Source: Gautieria morchelliformis
Lineage: Eukaryota; Basidiomycota; Agaricomycetes; Gomphales; Gomphaceae
NCBI GenBank assembly: GCA_015179125.1
Contig: WHVA01000018.1
Location: forward strand, 1 to 64,000
Length of the DNA: 64,000 bases
Direction: 5' to 3'
The notes below the pieces were generated by a model, which saw only the letters and a list, made by a program, of their open reading frames with translations, was not told the DNA's origin and ran no database searches. Position 1 is the first letter of the stretch. Each line of letters starts with the position of its first letter. The position numbers and the translations under genes were made by a program. Positions 34,652-47,300 of the stretch are shown one piece after another.

Positions 34652-35064
34652 CTCACTCCACTGCTTTAAAAGGCCATGCGGCATGGATCTATGGGGTTAA
34701 CCCAACCATTTGACTCCTAATGGCAACTAGCAGTTCTTCCCTTCCTTTACTTCTTGAGTGAGCACAATTGGCGATCAAGGTTCACCCCGACTTTCGGGTG
34801 AATTTTTGTGAGGAGGTGGATCCATGGGTCATCAATGCAGATGGGGTCCAGGTAAGATTGTTTTACTGATAGAGTATTCCCAAACTCCTATGCCCTAGGT
34901 CGAGCTTTGGAGTCCATTATGGGTGGAGGTGGTCATTGACCCTGAGCTTGAACCACCATCAGAAGTGGATGACCTGGCGAAGGAGGTAAAGGAAGAGAAG
35001 GAGTGGCTTGGGAGTTTGACTTTCACAGTCAACCCAGCATTTCTCGATGTCGAGATGAACCCAG
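34652..35064. other. Spacer with a short coding-like remnant
   Basis: Near 34950-35060 a plus frame reads SEVDDLAKEVKEEKEWLGSL and FLDVEMNP, which looks protein-like, possibly gag-like. It is cut by the LTR that starts at 35065. No product is assigned. Confidence 0.3.
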
Positions 35065-36058
35065 TGTCAAGATTGGGTTTTAGGCGTTAATATCGTGTAT
35101 TAGTGAACATAGCGAATGCCTGAATGGTTTGTGCAACGAAGTGTGTAGTTCAGCGAATAAGATGCACAAATAAATGTTTAGATGGTAAGAGGGCTACCCG
35201 AACGGGGCTCACCCTATGTACAGTTGTAGCGAAATAGCCCATGACACTTGACGATGTAATGTACAAGGTCTCACAGAAAGGTTGTCTTGTAGTAACAATC
35301 CTTTCGCCGGTGAAGGCACTCCTTCAGACCCCTTCACTGACAGCACTGATAATTCTATGAAGGCTAAGGTAATGAAGGTGAAGTACAAAAACTCACCAGT
35401 GGTGCTTAAGTCCTCCTCTGGTCTAAGATAGGGGTCTATAGAAGAGGGCTCACGATGATAGTCACAGTGAGGTCAAGTTTTTCACAAGATAGATGTATGA
35501 CAATCGAACTGCAGAATATACATGCAAATGTAAACTACTTATACCAAATGCTCATATGATATGAGCGAATAGTAAAGAGGCCATCATGAGTCAGGGTTGG
35601 ATAGGGGTGTGCAGTGCAGTCAGGATACAAACAGAAGAAACACATAAACAATGGAGAAAGAGAGGCGTGCGAACATGAAACAATGGGGGGAGAGAGGACA
35701 AAGGTACCTATGTAAGGAAACACACCTTGAGACCTGCCCACACATTACCCCGCATGGACTCTTCATCTGCTGGGTTGATCCCACATGATCTACGGGAGGA
35801 CGTCCCACGAATGCATTCCGCCATAGGAATACCTAAAGGGGGTTGAGTCAGGAAGATGATGGGACCAGTGATGAACCATCAAGCTGGGTAAAGGATGTCA
35901 ATTGTGTTTGATGGCGTGCATACTGGGGAATGATGGGAGTAGCAAATATCCATTCAGCAAATTTGGCGAAGAGCAAAAGGAGTGAACATAGAAGTGGAGT
36001 GATGAAGGGGAAAATGGAGTTACTAGATACAAAGGGGGGAGTGTAGGTAGTCATGTGT
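35065..36058 (+). repeat. Diverged LTR of family D
   Basis: Begins TGTCAAGATTGG like the 24124 copy and stays alignable over about 990 bp with many transitions. The right end (tcatgtgta) has lost the clean TCATGACA form. Flanks do not show a target duplication. Probably an old solo LTR. Confidence 0.7.
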
Positions 36059-36349
36059 ATCAGAAATATGGATTGTAGTCAGAAGGAAAGGGAGGAATGT
36101 GGAAGAAATGTAAACAAGCGGCTGAACCTCTAGCTCCTCTGTGGATCAGTATGCCTCGGGCTCAGGCTTCGTCTTGGATTGGAGTGGATCCGCGGGTACT
36201 CGATCAGAGTCGAATTGGCAGGGTGATGTAGATGTCAGGGTGTGTCATGCAGACATGTGTGGGCTCGGATAGATGTGGTTGTTGTGAGTGGAGGTGTGTG
36301 GACGACGTAGGGTAGCATATATGCAGCAGTGGGATGTGTTGTAGTGGCA
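36059..36349. other. Spacer, nothing recognised
   Basis: No gene or repeat that I can support. Confidence 0.4.
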
Positions 36350-38356
36350 GTGGTGGGCTTTCTAGCATTTTTATGACATGTGCAAGGAACTTGGTATTAT
36401 CCATGAAACTACTATGCCTCACACCCCTGAACACAACAGTGTAACAGAGTGATATAACAGAATGCTTCAGGAACGTGTGTTGACGCTACAGCATGATGCA
36501 GGATTAACAAGCTGTTTCTAGGTGTCAAGCACACATACCATAAATTTCATCAAAAACCCATTGCTCCACCACACACTCGGCAGATCCCCGTACAAAGCAC
36601 TCTGGGGCACAAGGCCCAGACTCGACAGGCTGTGCATATACGGGTCAAAGTGTTGGGCTATGATACCCAAAGCTACCAGGAGGAAGGGAGACTTCAGGTC
36701 AGTCAAGGGGATTGTCGTAGGGTATTTTGACAACTCGAACGCATACAAGGTGTGGATACCTTGCACCCAGACACTAATGAAAGCCAGGGGTGTCATATTC
36801 GACGAACTGAATCAAATGGAATGTACCAGGGTCCACTCCATCGACAATGACGATACCCCTTCACTCTGGGTAGTCGATGACAAGGTCCCCACCTTCGTCC
36901 AATGCCCTGAACCCACAGACAAAGACGACCACGAGGACGGCGATGTGATGCCACCACTGGTCAAAACAACGCTTGACGAGGATTCAGAATTCAGATGATG
37001 AGGAGGAGGAGATAGAGGCGGCATTAGAAAGTGGGGGGTGGCAGTCATGTGCAGAAAGCTTCGACACAGAAGCCGAACCTAAGGGAAAAGAAGGGAATCA
37101 CAACAAAGAGGTAAAAGTCAGTGAAGAGGCAGAAGAAAATGAGGAGACGGCCCCCAAGGAATTCTCAAAGGGCCCATGGATCGAACACGGAATACGGGAG
37201 AGGGAAGAGACACACAGCAATGCTCACAGAGGTAGCGGGTATGGCATTTGGGAGGATAGAGCTTGAGGAAACTGAGAGAGCATTTGTGGTACTGGTGGAG
37301 GACGAACCGGGAAGCTATAAAGAAGCAATGAAATCAGTAAATGCGGAGAAGTGGAGGAAGGCATGCAAGGAAGAATACAACACGCTAATGGGCTATCATA
37401 CATGGGAGCTGACAGAGAGACCAGTGGATGTGAATGTAGTGGGGAGCAGGTGGACGTTTCAAGTAAAAAGGGATAATCAGGCAGAAGTGGATAAGTTCAA
37501 GTCATGACTTGTCGCGCAGGGCTACTCACAGGTCTCAGGGATCGACTACCAGGGAACATACTCCCCCACGATCAGACTTACCTCCATCAGAATGATCCTA
37601 GCCCTGGCAAGCAAGTATCATCTAGAGCTGTGACAGGTGGACGTGAAGGGGGCGTACCTGAACAGGAGGTTAGAGGATGAGGTATACATGAAACAACCGG
37701 AGGGTTTTGTGAGACCGGGGGAGGAGAATTTGGTATGCAGGCTGAAAAGAGGAATATACGGACTAAAGCAGTCGCTAAGGGTGTGGCATGGGACACTGAA
37801 GGGAGAAATGGAGAATATGGGATTCAGGGTGGGAGAGGCGGACAAAATGGTCTTTTTCTGATTTGGGGAGAAGGGGAGTGTCGAGATCACGGGATGGTAC
37901 ATTGACAATGGGCTCCTCGCGTCAAACTCACCAGCCGCAATGGAGAAGATGGTAGCCGACATTAAGGAGAGCTTCGATATCCAGGATCTAGGTGACCCGA
38001 CATGATTGTTTGGAATCCAAATCGTCAGAGACTGCGACACTGGTACCATACACATATCCCAACCAGCCTTCATAAACACCATCGCTAAACGATTCGATAT
38101 CGCAGCAGGATGTACCATAAGTTCTCCCATGGACCATAACATTGAGCTACACGTCTCCACCTCCCTCAATGGCACCATTGACTTTGCCTAGGCCTCGATA
38201 ATCGGCAGTTTTAACTATTGTGCCGTATAAATGAGGCCTGATGTCGCATACGCCATCAACAAGTCCACACAGTATGCATCCAAACAGGACGCCACTCACT
38301 GGGAGGCCACAAAGAGGATTGTTTGCTACCTACTGTGCACGAAGGAGTATCATAGG
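36350..38356 (+). pseudogene. Copia C3: decayed integrase and reverse transcriptase
   Basis: Pieces in order: integrase end (ELGIIHETTMPHTPEHNSV, then RSPYKALWGTRPRLDRLCIY), acidic linker, RT start (WRKACKEEYNTLMGYHTWEL, VVGSRWTFQVKRDNQ, LVAQGYSQVSGIDYQGTYSP), QVDVKGAYLNRRLEDEVYM, IYGLKQSLRVWH, and the DPTxLFGIQ and MRPDVAYAI region. In-frame stops lie at 36450 (TGA), 36519 (TAG), 37505, 37631, 37859 and 38003 (TGA), 38189 (TAG) and 38228 (TAA). A frame change lies near 37000-37100. No LTRs are visible at its ends. This is a dead fragment. Confidence 0.85.
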
Positions 38357-38731
38357 CCAATTGGTCGCGCTTCGATTTTGCAATTTGACTCCATGAGTTA
38401 GAGTTTTGTACCATCTACTCCTCTCCGCACCATGCCCAGTAGTGGAAAATGACTTGGACTGGGACTCCGCAGTGTACCATCCTTCTTCTTCGTGAACTTA
38501 GCGCTCAAGAGCTCGCGCGTTGAAGTCATTTCAAACTCCGCTGGGTGCAGCCGCTTGTGAAAATAAAGATAACAAAATGAAATGGAGAGGTAGGGAGTGA
38601 CTGGAAAATTTCGAAAATAATCAGAGAAGTGAGTGCATGGTACAAGAATAATGTGAGAAGAGATTGAAATACCACACAATAAATCGAATATAATATGCTT
38701 GATTTTGGTGCAGGAGCATAAATGCACCCAA
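38357..38731 (-). repeat. LTR-like sequence related to the C1 LTR
   Basis: On the minus strand it starts TGTTGGGTGCATTTATGCTC at 38731, nearly the same as the C1 LTR start at 46925. Similarity is clear for about 50-80 bp and then fades. The inner end is not defined. It may be part of an old LTR. Confidence 0.45.
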
Positions 38732-39221
38732 CAGCCAGTATGTAATGGCACTTCATCTTCAGAGTCTCCCAATAACAACTCGCGAGGTCAGAACGGAGCG
38801 TTGCTTGGAGGTTAACGGGGGGATCGAGCCAGATGAAGTCGACAGAGCAAGGACGATAGAAATCGAAGTTGGAAGTGAACTGGAATTCGAATTCGGGAGC
38901 ATTGACAGAGCCCTGGATAAGTTTACCATTGATGCGGCGGAGAGAGAAGTTGCTAGAAGATATTTCAGCGAAAGAAAACATGGAAGTAGGAATGTGAGAG
39001 AGATCTGGATGGAGAGGGGAGTGAACATGAGTCTGAGAGGTTATATCGATGCACTGGCTGTTTTTCGGTGTTTCTTCGAGAACAATCGAGAGAATATCAA
39101 GAGGTTTGAGGCATGTAAAGTTGGAAATTAGAGGAAGGAGAATAACAATGAAACGAGGGTGTAGGGAGAGAAAAGGAGCGGAATTTGGCATGAGACTGTG
39201 CCAAGCAGATCAAACGGGACT
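38732..39221. other. Spacer between LTR-like sequence and gypsy-3
   Basis: Open frames exist on both strands (38745-39131 plus, 38526-39191 minus), but neither resembles a known protein. They overlap each other, so I do not call either. Confidence 0.35.
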
Positions 39222-40868
39222 TTACTGAGACAGTGCACGGGACTCGCGATGCAAGTCCCCAGCCTTAAGAATGTTGGGTGCATTCTTAAGTTGACGGCGA
39301 GTTAGCCATTCGTCAAAGGAGGAATCGTAGCCGGCGAACCTGACAAGAGGTTCTTGGGTTCGGTGACCATTTCGTGATTTCCGCCAGCATTCCTGGGTGA
39401 TCGACTCCACCGCATACCCAGGGACTTCAGAAAAATCCAGTCTGTTGAGGCGTTTCTTGGGCCGATCGCCAAGAGAGTCCTCAGACACATGATAGCACTC
39501 AAGGTGAGCGAGGTTGAGGATGGGGTGAAGTCTGTAGGAAGCAGGCATTCAGAGACGGTAAGTCGAGGGCCCTAACTTTTGTGAAATTTCAAAAGGTCCA
39601 TCGTATTTCATAAGAAGTTTCTTACCAGGCCCCCTTATGGCCTTCAACAAGCTGAGAGAGTGAGGATTAATGAGAATGGAGTTGCCTACTTCGAACTCGT
39701 CGATCAGGTGTCCTTGATTATAGGTACATTGCTGCGCAACCTGGGAGAACTGAATGGATTGACTAGTCTGGTCTCTATAGGTCTGAAACTCGTTGATAAA
39801 ATCTGAGGCCTCGCGACTTTCAGAAACGGAGTGATCGATCGCTGTTTCTGGGGTGTTCCCAATTAGGAAAGGTGGGCCGATCACACCTGATCGAGGTCAT
39901 TGCGCGGATTCCTGAGGAGGATGCAGGAGACTTCTGGGAGTTAAAGGAGTGAATCCGTAGAGAAGGAAGGAAGGGGCAAAGGAGGTACCCGAGTGCAGTG
40001 TGTTGTTATATGCAAGGCTAAAGGGATGAAGTAAAGTTGACCAATCATCCCGATTAGGATTGACGTACGATCAAAGAGCCGTTTTGAGAATCTGGTTCAT
40101 AATTTCCGTTTGTCCATCAGTCTGAGTGTGATAAGCTGTGGACATAGCTCTTCTAATGCTTAGCTGCTTGCAAACTTCCTTCCAAAAGGTGCCTGTCCAT
40201 CTGGAGTCCCTGTCGGAGATGATTTGTCGAGGGATTCCAAACTTAGATACAACATGCTCAAAGAACAGTTGAGCAGTGCGGACTTCATCCACGGAAGAGG
40301 TGGTAGGGATAAAAATGGCATATTTGGTGAGCTTGTCTACAATGACTAGGATGGAGTTGTAGCCCTTGCTTTCAGGTAGTTCAGTAATAAAATCCATTGA
40401 TACCACTTCAAAGGGTTTTTCTGGGATTCGCAGTGGTTGCAGCAACCCAAGGGGTGCATGCTTTCTTGGTTTAGCCTTTTGGCAAATATCACAGCTTGTG
40501 ACAAACTTCTTGACATCCCTACTCATTCTGGGCCAGTAATAAGTAGGAGCTAGTTTGTTGTACGTTCGGTGATACCCTGCATGGGCTCCCTCAGTTATTT
40601 CATCATGAACTTCACTAAGGAGCCTGGACTGCTTGCTTTGAGGGATACAAAGTCAGTTATTCCCGTTCCAGTCTTGAAAGTAGAATAGACCATTATCACT
40701 TTTGAAGAACAAGGGTTGCTTTGGATTGATCCAATTAGACTCTTGCCTTAGCTCAGTGCAGACTTTGCTGAGGAATGGGTCATGGGAGTGACCATCAGCA
40801 ATCTTCTGGACTTCTTCTGAAGAAATGCTGGAGATCAGGTTGTAGTTCCTAGCCATTACAATGGGCAA
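39222..40868 (-). pseudogene. Gypsy-3 integrase and chromodomain, with TGA stops
   Basis: From right to left: an RNase H to integrase linker, the zinc-binding region (YYWPRMSRDVKKFVTSCDIC), integrase core (FITELPESKGYNSILVIVDK, IISDRDSRWTGTFWKEV, QTDGQTEIMNQILKTAL), a GPY-like part (KLLMKYDGPFEISQKLG) and a chromodomain-like end (PLVRFAGYDSSFDEWLTRR). TGA stops at 40653, 40071, 39898 and 39549 interrupt it, each where Arg is plausible. It cannot make an active integrase. Confidence 0.85.
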
Positions 40869-40894
40869 TGGAATCGAATCAGCCAGATTGGATT

Positions 40895-42766
40895 CTATTT
40901 GCCAATGTCAGCCATCAGCTGTAAAGTTCTGGCTTCGAAATCAGGAGAAATTTCAGAATAGAGTTCTGAAAGAGAGTCTTGCTCAGAGTCCAGGATGGTA
41001 GGAACTGAGTCATCAGAAGAGGGACCATCTTGAAACAAGGCATTTCGTCTGAGTCTAGAAATGGGGACTACATTGGAGTGTACATGTCTGGCTTGGTGCA
41101 CAATTTTCAAATCTGGGTAAGCAGCAAAAACTGTGCCCCATGTCAAAAGTCTCCTATTGACATTTTGAAATGTACGACTCCAGATGAGAGCAGCATGATC
41201 TGTAATGGCTACCACCTTCTCCCCTTCAATATAGGGTTGAAACTTGATAAGACCATCCTGAAGAGCTAGTGCCTCTCTTTCGGTGGGAGAATAATTACGT
41301 TCTGCTGGTTTCAGGGTTCTGGACCAGTAGGCTATTATTCTTTCTACCAAAACCGTAGTACTTTCGAAGTCTGAGTCCCAGTTACCAGGAGTGGGAAGAG
41401 GTTCGTCCTTTGACACTGAGATGACCAGCTGAGGAACTGGTTGTCCACTGTTGAAAGTGAGCTTTAGCTTCTCATAAGCTCTGATACCCTTAAGATCTCG
41501 GATTTTGATAGGTTGGATTTGCTGAAGTATAGCAGCTATGCCAACATTGCAGGCATCGGAGTACACTCTGTATCCGAGTCCTGGGATAGCGTAAGCTTTG
41601 ACTGTTGCACTGACTAGGGCGGACTTAGCCAACTCAAAGGCTTCGGGTTGTGTACTGCCCCACTCCCAGTTGGAACCTTTCTTTAGAAGTCCAAATAATG
41701 GTGCAACCATCCAAGCATAAAATGGTATATAAGAGGAAAAGCACACCATCATCCCCAGAAATGTCTGGAGTTCATGAACATTCTTAGGCTCGGAGAGTTC
41801 GAGGATAGCATCAACCCTCTCTTTATGAGTTGATAACCCCAACCGAGATACCTTCTGACCTAGCAGCATAAGACACTGATAAGCCAGGTGGCATTTAGCC
41901 AGTGACAAGGTAACTCCTGACTTTCCTATAGCACTGAACACTTTGTCTAAATGTGTTAAGTGCTCTTTGAACGTCTTGGAGTAGATGACAATGTTGTCAA
42001 TGTAAACCAGTGCAAAAATCCATAGAAAGGGTGCAAGAATTCCTTGCATGACTCTCTGAAAAACTGGGGGACCGTTTCTATAACCAAAGGGCAAACACCC
42101 GACGTGGTATAGCCCCTGGTGTGTCCTAAAAGCAGTTGTATCCTTGGAGTTATCAGCCGTTTGCAATTGCGTAAAGCCAGCCAATGCATCCAGGGTAGAA
42201 AGCCAGCGTGATCCAGTGAGTGCCTGCAAGATTGCATCTTGCCTAGGCAGAGGGAATTCATTGGGCACGACTACTTTGTTAAGCTTTGGGTAGTCAATGC
42301 ACATCCAAGGTTTTCTGTTTCTGTAGGATATCAGAGCAGGAAAGCCCCAGGGGCTCTTGGATGGTTCTATAACCCCTAGGTTAATCCATGCATCCATTTG
42401 CTTATCAATGATTTCTGTCTTTGCAGGAGAGGCATTATAAGGAGGGAGAGAAATTTCCTTAGTACCAGGACACAGGGTGATTTCTACTTTCGCATCATAA
42501 TTTCCGAGTCTGCCATCTGGGCCAAACGCCTCTTTGTGTGAAAGGATGACATTCTGAAGAGCAATCTTGTCAGATTCATTGAGTTCTGGAGAGAAGTCAA
42601 TTTCGTCTAGCAATTGCTTTTCAGGAAATTCTTCCACAGGCAGTTCTTGGGTCTTGGGCCCTCCCAGAACAACTTCATCTTCAGTTTCTGAAGCAGCAGC
42701 TAAAGGTTGGTTCCCTGGCTCAACATACTGTTGTGCTAGGGCCCGTATGAGTCTGGCGTGTGACAT
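40895..42766 (-). pseudogene. Gypsy-3 reverse transcriptase and RNase H
   Basis: A 623-codon frame. RT shows NLGVIEPSKSPWGFPALISY, FGYRNGPPVFQRVMQGIL and the active-site box VYIDNIVIYS, where the second catalytic Asp of YxDD is replaced by Asn. RNase H follows (YRVYSDACNVGIAAILQQ, ERNYSPTEREALALQDGL, ITDHAALIW). The frame is open but the YIDN box should abolish polymerase activity. The 5' end of the frame abuts repeat A. Confidence 0.85.
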
Positions 42767-42827
42767 GCAAGACTCTTGTTATGATAGATGCAACTATTCT
42801 ATTTCAAGTTATCTATGTACAAAAGAA

Positions 42828-44806
42828 ACTAATAAAACAAAAGAAAAGAAAAGAAGAATAACAAAGAAATAGGAACGACACTTACGACGGATGTCGGCAC
42901 AGACGACATACACAGGACATCATGAATAGCTATCTTATCTACAGATTAGATAAGATACAGGGATACGGGGGTCGACCATGTGCGGCCGATCAGAGACAGC
43001 GTGCCTCTCGACTGTGTCATGACCAGTTTATTTCTCCTACCGCGCTACCTCCATGTTCCCCCTCGTCACTCCCTAGCATCTTCGTCAGAGTTCGCCGCAC
43101 CTACCGACAACTCCTCCTCTAGGTCCACTCTACTCGCTGTTCGCCCCATCCTCCGAACCGCTATTCGCTGCTCGCCCATTTCGCCAGCAGACACGCCATC
43201 AAATATGATCGATACCATTCACCCAGAACGATGGTTCATCATTAACCCCATCATCTTCTTAATCCAACCCCATTGGGTGTTCGTATGGCCAAAGTGCGTT
43301 CGCAGGGTGTCCCTTCCATAGGTCGTGTGGGATGAACCCAGTAAACGAAGAGTCCGTGCAGGGTGACATGTATGCGGGTCCCAAGACATGGTTTCGTACA
43401 TAAGTACCTTTGCCACCTTTACTCTCTGTCGTTTCGTGTTCGCACCCCTCCCTCACTCTATTGTATGTTTATTCCATCTCCTTAGTATCATGACTGCGCA
43501 CCCCTATCCAACCCTGACTCGTGACGGCCTCTTTCCTATTTGCTGATACCGTACGAGCATTCGATATAAGTAGTTTACATTCGCATGTATATTCCCCAGT
43601 TCAATTATCATACATCGTCCATCTTGTGCAAACTTGACCTCGCTGTGATCATCATCTTGAGCCTCTCCTTGAAGATCTCTATCTTCGACCAGCCAAGGAC
43701 TTAGGCATCACTGGTGAGTTTTCATACTTCGTCTTCGTTACCTTAGCCTTCAAACTACTTTCTGTGCTGTTGGCGAAGGGACCGTCGAAACTTAGACAGC
43801 CCTTCCGCGATATCTTGCACGTTACGTCGTCAAGTGCTGCGAGCTATTTCGCTGCGACTGTAGATAGGGTGAGCCCTGTTCAGGCAACCCCTTTGTTTGG
43901 TGAACATTCATCAATTCACTTATTCGCCGAACGACATACTTATTCGCACAAGTTATTCGGGCATTCATTGTGTTCACTAATACACGATATTAACGCCTAA
44001 AAACCAATATTGACAGACTGATGGCATCACCCATGACATCGACAGGCGCCAGGCCACATGCACCGAGGAGGTGTGGGCACCAAAACGCCGCAGAGAGATA
44101 TAGACTGCGCAGGAGCACCAGACATTGTGGAGCGACTTGAGAATGTCATCCACAATACATGTACTCAATTAGCTGCCCCACAGAAGAGGCACAGAGACAG
44201 CGGCCCCATTACCAAGCCTAGCATTTATGCTAGGCAGGGCAGATTTGATTTCCATTCTCTATTGGACTCCATGACACGACCAGCTGATTATTGTCCTGAC
44301 ACCATGTGGACAGGGGCTTTGTATGCTAAGTACAAGACTCTATTCCAAAGTTTAAATAACCCTGATACTATCTCCATCACCCCATGATTTTATGACTATA
44401 ATTAGTCACCCCATTAGTTACAAGCAGTTTTTCAACCCATCTGCTCACTATCTTGAACACCAGTAGTTACCACTAATATAGTATAAATAGCTACTACAAA
44501 TGTATGAACAAAATCATCCAGAATCAACTGTTTCGCCCCTTGAAGTCACCATAGTCTTGTTTGATAGCTACAGGACTTAGATCTTGATAGTTTGCTCCAA
44601 TTCTTCATTGAGAGCTCACTATTACTGCTTACTCTAGACTACCTCAAAAGCGAACCCTTTTGACTTAGCTATCCCTTATATTGACATCATTCTCTTGTCG
44701 ACATGGTCACGTGACCTCCATCCATCAGTGCCGGACGCGTCTCGAGAGGCTTAGTCAGCACACAAGAGAGGAACAGACATAGCGGTCCCAACCGCTAAGG
44801 AATAGA
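42828..44806 (-). repeat. Dispersed repeat A, inverted copy split by a solo LTR
   Basis: Two parts, 42828-43014 and 44021-44806, match in reverse the continuous repeat A at 20562-21520. Between them sits the family D solo LTR. The continuous copy shows that the LTR came in later. This repeat in turn sits between the protease linker and the RT of gypsy-3. Confidence 0.8.
43015..44015 (-). mobile_element. Family D solo LTR with GACTG target duplication
   Basis: 1001 bp; the minus strand reads TGTCAATATTGG to GTCATGACA. The five bases before (43010-43014) and after (44016-44020) are both GACTG. This fixes the LTR ends for the whole family and shows loss of the internal part by LTR-LTR recombination. 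Confidence 0.92.
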
Positions 44807-44836
44807 AATTGTTTGTTAAAGGTATCAAATAACATC

Positions 44837-45340
44837 TTAATCCAAAAACTCTAACTGCTTTGGATCCATTCCTGCAGCCTTATCAAGCCAACTAGAAGAG
44901 TTTCTACCATGACCTAAGAGATTTCCCTGATCTATGGTTACAGGCTGTGAAGAAAAGTTGCACACATGCAACCGGGGATTATTACAAGATACGATTGCAT
45001 CTGTAATCCCATAGAAATCTTCAGGGCCTCTGTTGGAATGAAGAACTTTCTCAACAAAGACTTCATGACTGTTACCAGGGAAGTAAATGGATACTGGGAC
45101 AAGAGATGCCAACTCGGGAGGAATCGTGACTGGATAAAGAGCCCTGACGTTTGAGTCAGCTATGTGAGCCCTTTGTTTCTTCCTTGACCTTTTAAGGTGT
45201 ATGTGAGCCTTAAACTTCGCTGTAAGCGATGTCAAGTTAGGAAGGGTTCTAACTTTAAAGGAATGACCAGATTCATCCTGCAAAGGAGTGCTGACTGAAT
45301 TCTCAATCTTGGTTTTACGACCAGTGTAAGACAGCTGCAC
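44837..45340 (-). pseudogene. Gypsy-3 protease to RT linker
   Basis: A 167-codon frame with Arg/Lys-rich IHLKRSRKKQRAHIADSNVR and VSIYFPGNSHEVFVEKVLHS. It continues the gypsy-3 polyprotein from the protease side and is closed on its left by the repeat A insertion. Assignment is by position and frame. Confidence 0.6.
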
Positions 45341-45620
45341 TGTCTAGTTGCGGATGATGTATACACAAACACCCACACACAGCCATGGATTGTGGACAAG
45401 CATCTCTTGTCCACTGTCCACTCTTGTCCACTGTCCACATAGCTTACGCACGCCATGTCCACCATTCCTTAAGAACCTCACTATTCTTAGATTTCTTTGT
45501 TCTCACAGACTATAAGTAGTACAAGCCTCCACCGAATAGATCTATCTTTCGAGACCCCTTCTCACTCGCAGAACTTCTCTTCTAAGTCATACCTTCGAGT
45601 ACCACCAGGCCTAAACAACA
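45341..45620 (+). repeat. Small solo LTR inside gypsy-3
   Basis: About 280 bp from TGTCTAGTTG to CTAAACAACA, with a TATA-like ctataagta and a doubled cttgtccactgtccac. It separates two parts of the gypsy-3 polyprotein that otherwise follow on. No clean target duplication was seen. Confidence 0.6.
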
Positions 45621-46863
45621 CATTACACCAGTATTCCCAAACAGGAGATAGCTGTCAGAACCTTCTCTGATTGGAGAAATTGAGTATTGGTCTGCAAAAT
45701 GATTTCCGAGGATGATTGGAGCAGTCATGCCCTTAACGACATAGGCTTCGACTTCAAGTTGGACAGGGCCAGAGTCTGAGTCAAAAAATATGGGAATAGT
45801 GACATCCTGAAATTTTAGATGAGCCAGTAACTTGAATCAAGTTGACCTTCTGGCCCTTCTTAACCTTGGGAGGTTTTTCCATTGAATTGAGAGCAGCATG
45901 AGAGATTAGGGTGATATCTGAGCCAGAATCAGCCATGAGAGCTTGTTGATTCCTTCCGTATTCACCCAACCAAACCTTGGTAGTGGAAGCTGAAGAACCG
46001 AGAAAAGCACAACCCACAGGTCTGGACATAAACCTCCTGAGTTTAATCAAGGAGTTTGGAGCCCAACTTGTAAGGTTAAGATTCCTCAGATAAGCTAGCA
46101 CATGTTTGGTGTCTTTCAGCAATCTTCTGCTTTCATGGCGAGTCATAGCATTAGACTCCCTTGGATTAGGTGAAGAGTTGCTACTGGAATCGGTAGATCC
46201 CCCCAGTTTGGACTCACTCTCTACAGGGCTCTCTGCTTGCATAGCAAGTTTACAGTGAGCCTCTGGTGGCTGAAGGGTTTCATGAAGATCCAATGAAGGT
46301 TCTTCAGATTCTGCTTCAGTTCCTGAGCTTATAGAGTTTACATGGGCAGGGTTGGTGTCAGTTTCATGTTCCAACTCATGAATAGCTTCGAGGTATAAAT
46401 CCTCATAGGCCACATAAGCATTATCATCCTCAATAGAGGTGTGAGCAAGACGGGTACGAGCAGCAGACCTTGCGTGTTTGCCCTCATTATCCCAATGCTT
46501 GCAGCTATCAAAGTGCTTGCATGGCCTAGCTCCCTTTGATTCAGGAGTAACTCTCATAGACACATTAGAATCATCTTTCGGATACTTAGGAGGACCGAGT
46601 TTAGGTGACCATCCCACCAAATGAGATCTAGTGTCTTGGAACGTTCTGTCGGAAGAACTTCTAGAGTCAAATCGGGGTTTGGACTGTAATGTGTTCTCCA
46701 AACTTCTAATGTGTCTTTCCATACTGTCACCTGAGGTGAAAGGTGGATGAGACAAGGATTCCTCATGGTATTTGATAGCAGACTGGAATTCAACAGCATC
46801 TGCACACCTATGAGCATCAATGTCTGTATGCCAATAGGAGGGTGCCACATTCATAATTTCCAT
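45621..46863 (-). pseudogene. Gypsy-3 Gag end and aspartic protease
   Basis: The 360-codon frame (46863-45781) has a degraded zinc knuckle CKHFDSCKHWDNEGKH, in which the last Cys is Gly, a long acidic linker, and protease ALMADSGSDITLISHAAL. After a frameshift near 45785 the protease goes on as VVKGMTAPIILGNHFADQY to about 45625. It is dead by frameshift and insertion. Confidence 0.8.
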
Positions 46864-46924
46864 AATGAGTTCTGAGTCTGTCAGCTTACTGACGAGTCTC
46901 AGTAGCTCAGCCTTTCTAACATAA

Positions 46925-47300
46925 TGTTGGGTGCATTTATGCTCCTACACCAAAATCAAGCCAAATACATTCCACCATTCGTATTTCCTTCCAATTTCTT
47001 GTCGGATTGTTCTACTATGATCGCTTGATTTTTCAGAATTTTTCCGAAATTTTCTACCAAAGACATGTACTTCTATTTCGATTTGTTTTTCTTCTTTTCA
47101 CCACCGGCACCCTTACATAATCATTTTGACGCACGCTGCCATGGGCGCTAAAGGGCCGGGTGGTAGTATATGCACAGTAAGACACATTTCCCCCCTCTCT
47201 CAGTGACCACTAAATTCACTGAGAGAGTGAATTAACTTCTAGTCTATTCTTTTGAGTATCAAGTCCGAACCTACTGCCTATAATTCCTGTCCTCTACAGG
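46925..47300 (+). repeat. Copia C1 5' LTR
   Basis: Runs from TGTTGGGTGC to CCTCTACA, directly followed by gggttatgg and the C1 gag. It marks the point where C1 cut into gypsy-3. The right LTR lies beyond the window. Confidence 0.65.

Larger units (their letters stand above)
39222..46863 (-). mobile_element. Gypsy-3: old Ty3/gypsy element, interrupted several times
   Basis: Minus-strand pieces in order from the right: gag/protease 46863-45781 and on to about 45621; a solo LTR 45341-45620; protease to RT linker 45340-44837; repeat A (about 42828-44806) with its own solo LTR; RT and RNase H 42766-40895; integrase and chromodomain 40868-39222. The 5' part beyond 46863 is cut by copia C1. No LTR of its own was found. 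Confidence 0.85.

Noticed and set aside
38745..39131. A 128-codon plus-strand frame and the 221-codon minus frame across it
   Set aside because: They overlap in opposite directions, neither has a recognised motif, and the minus one runs into an LTR-like sequence.
43219..44387. Small frames in the solo LTR and repeat A
   Set aside because: The repeat copies do not conserve these frames, so they are chance.
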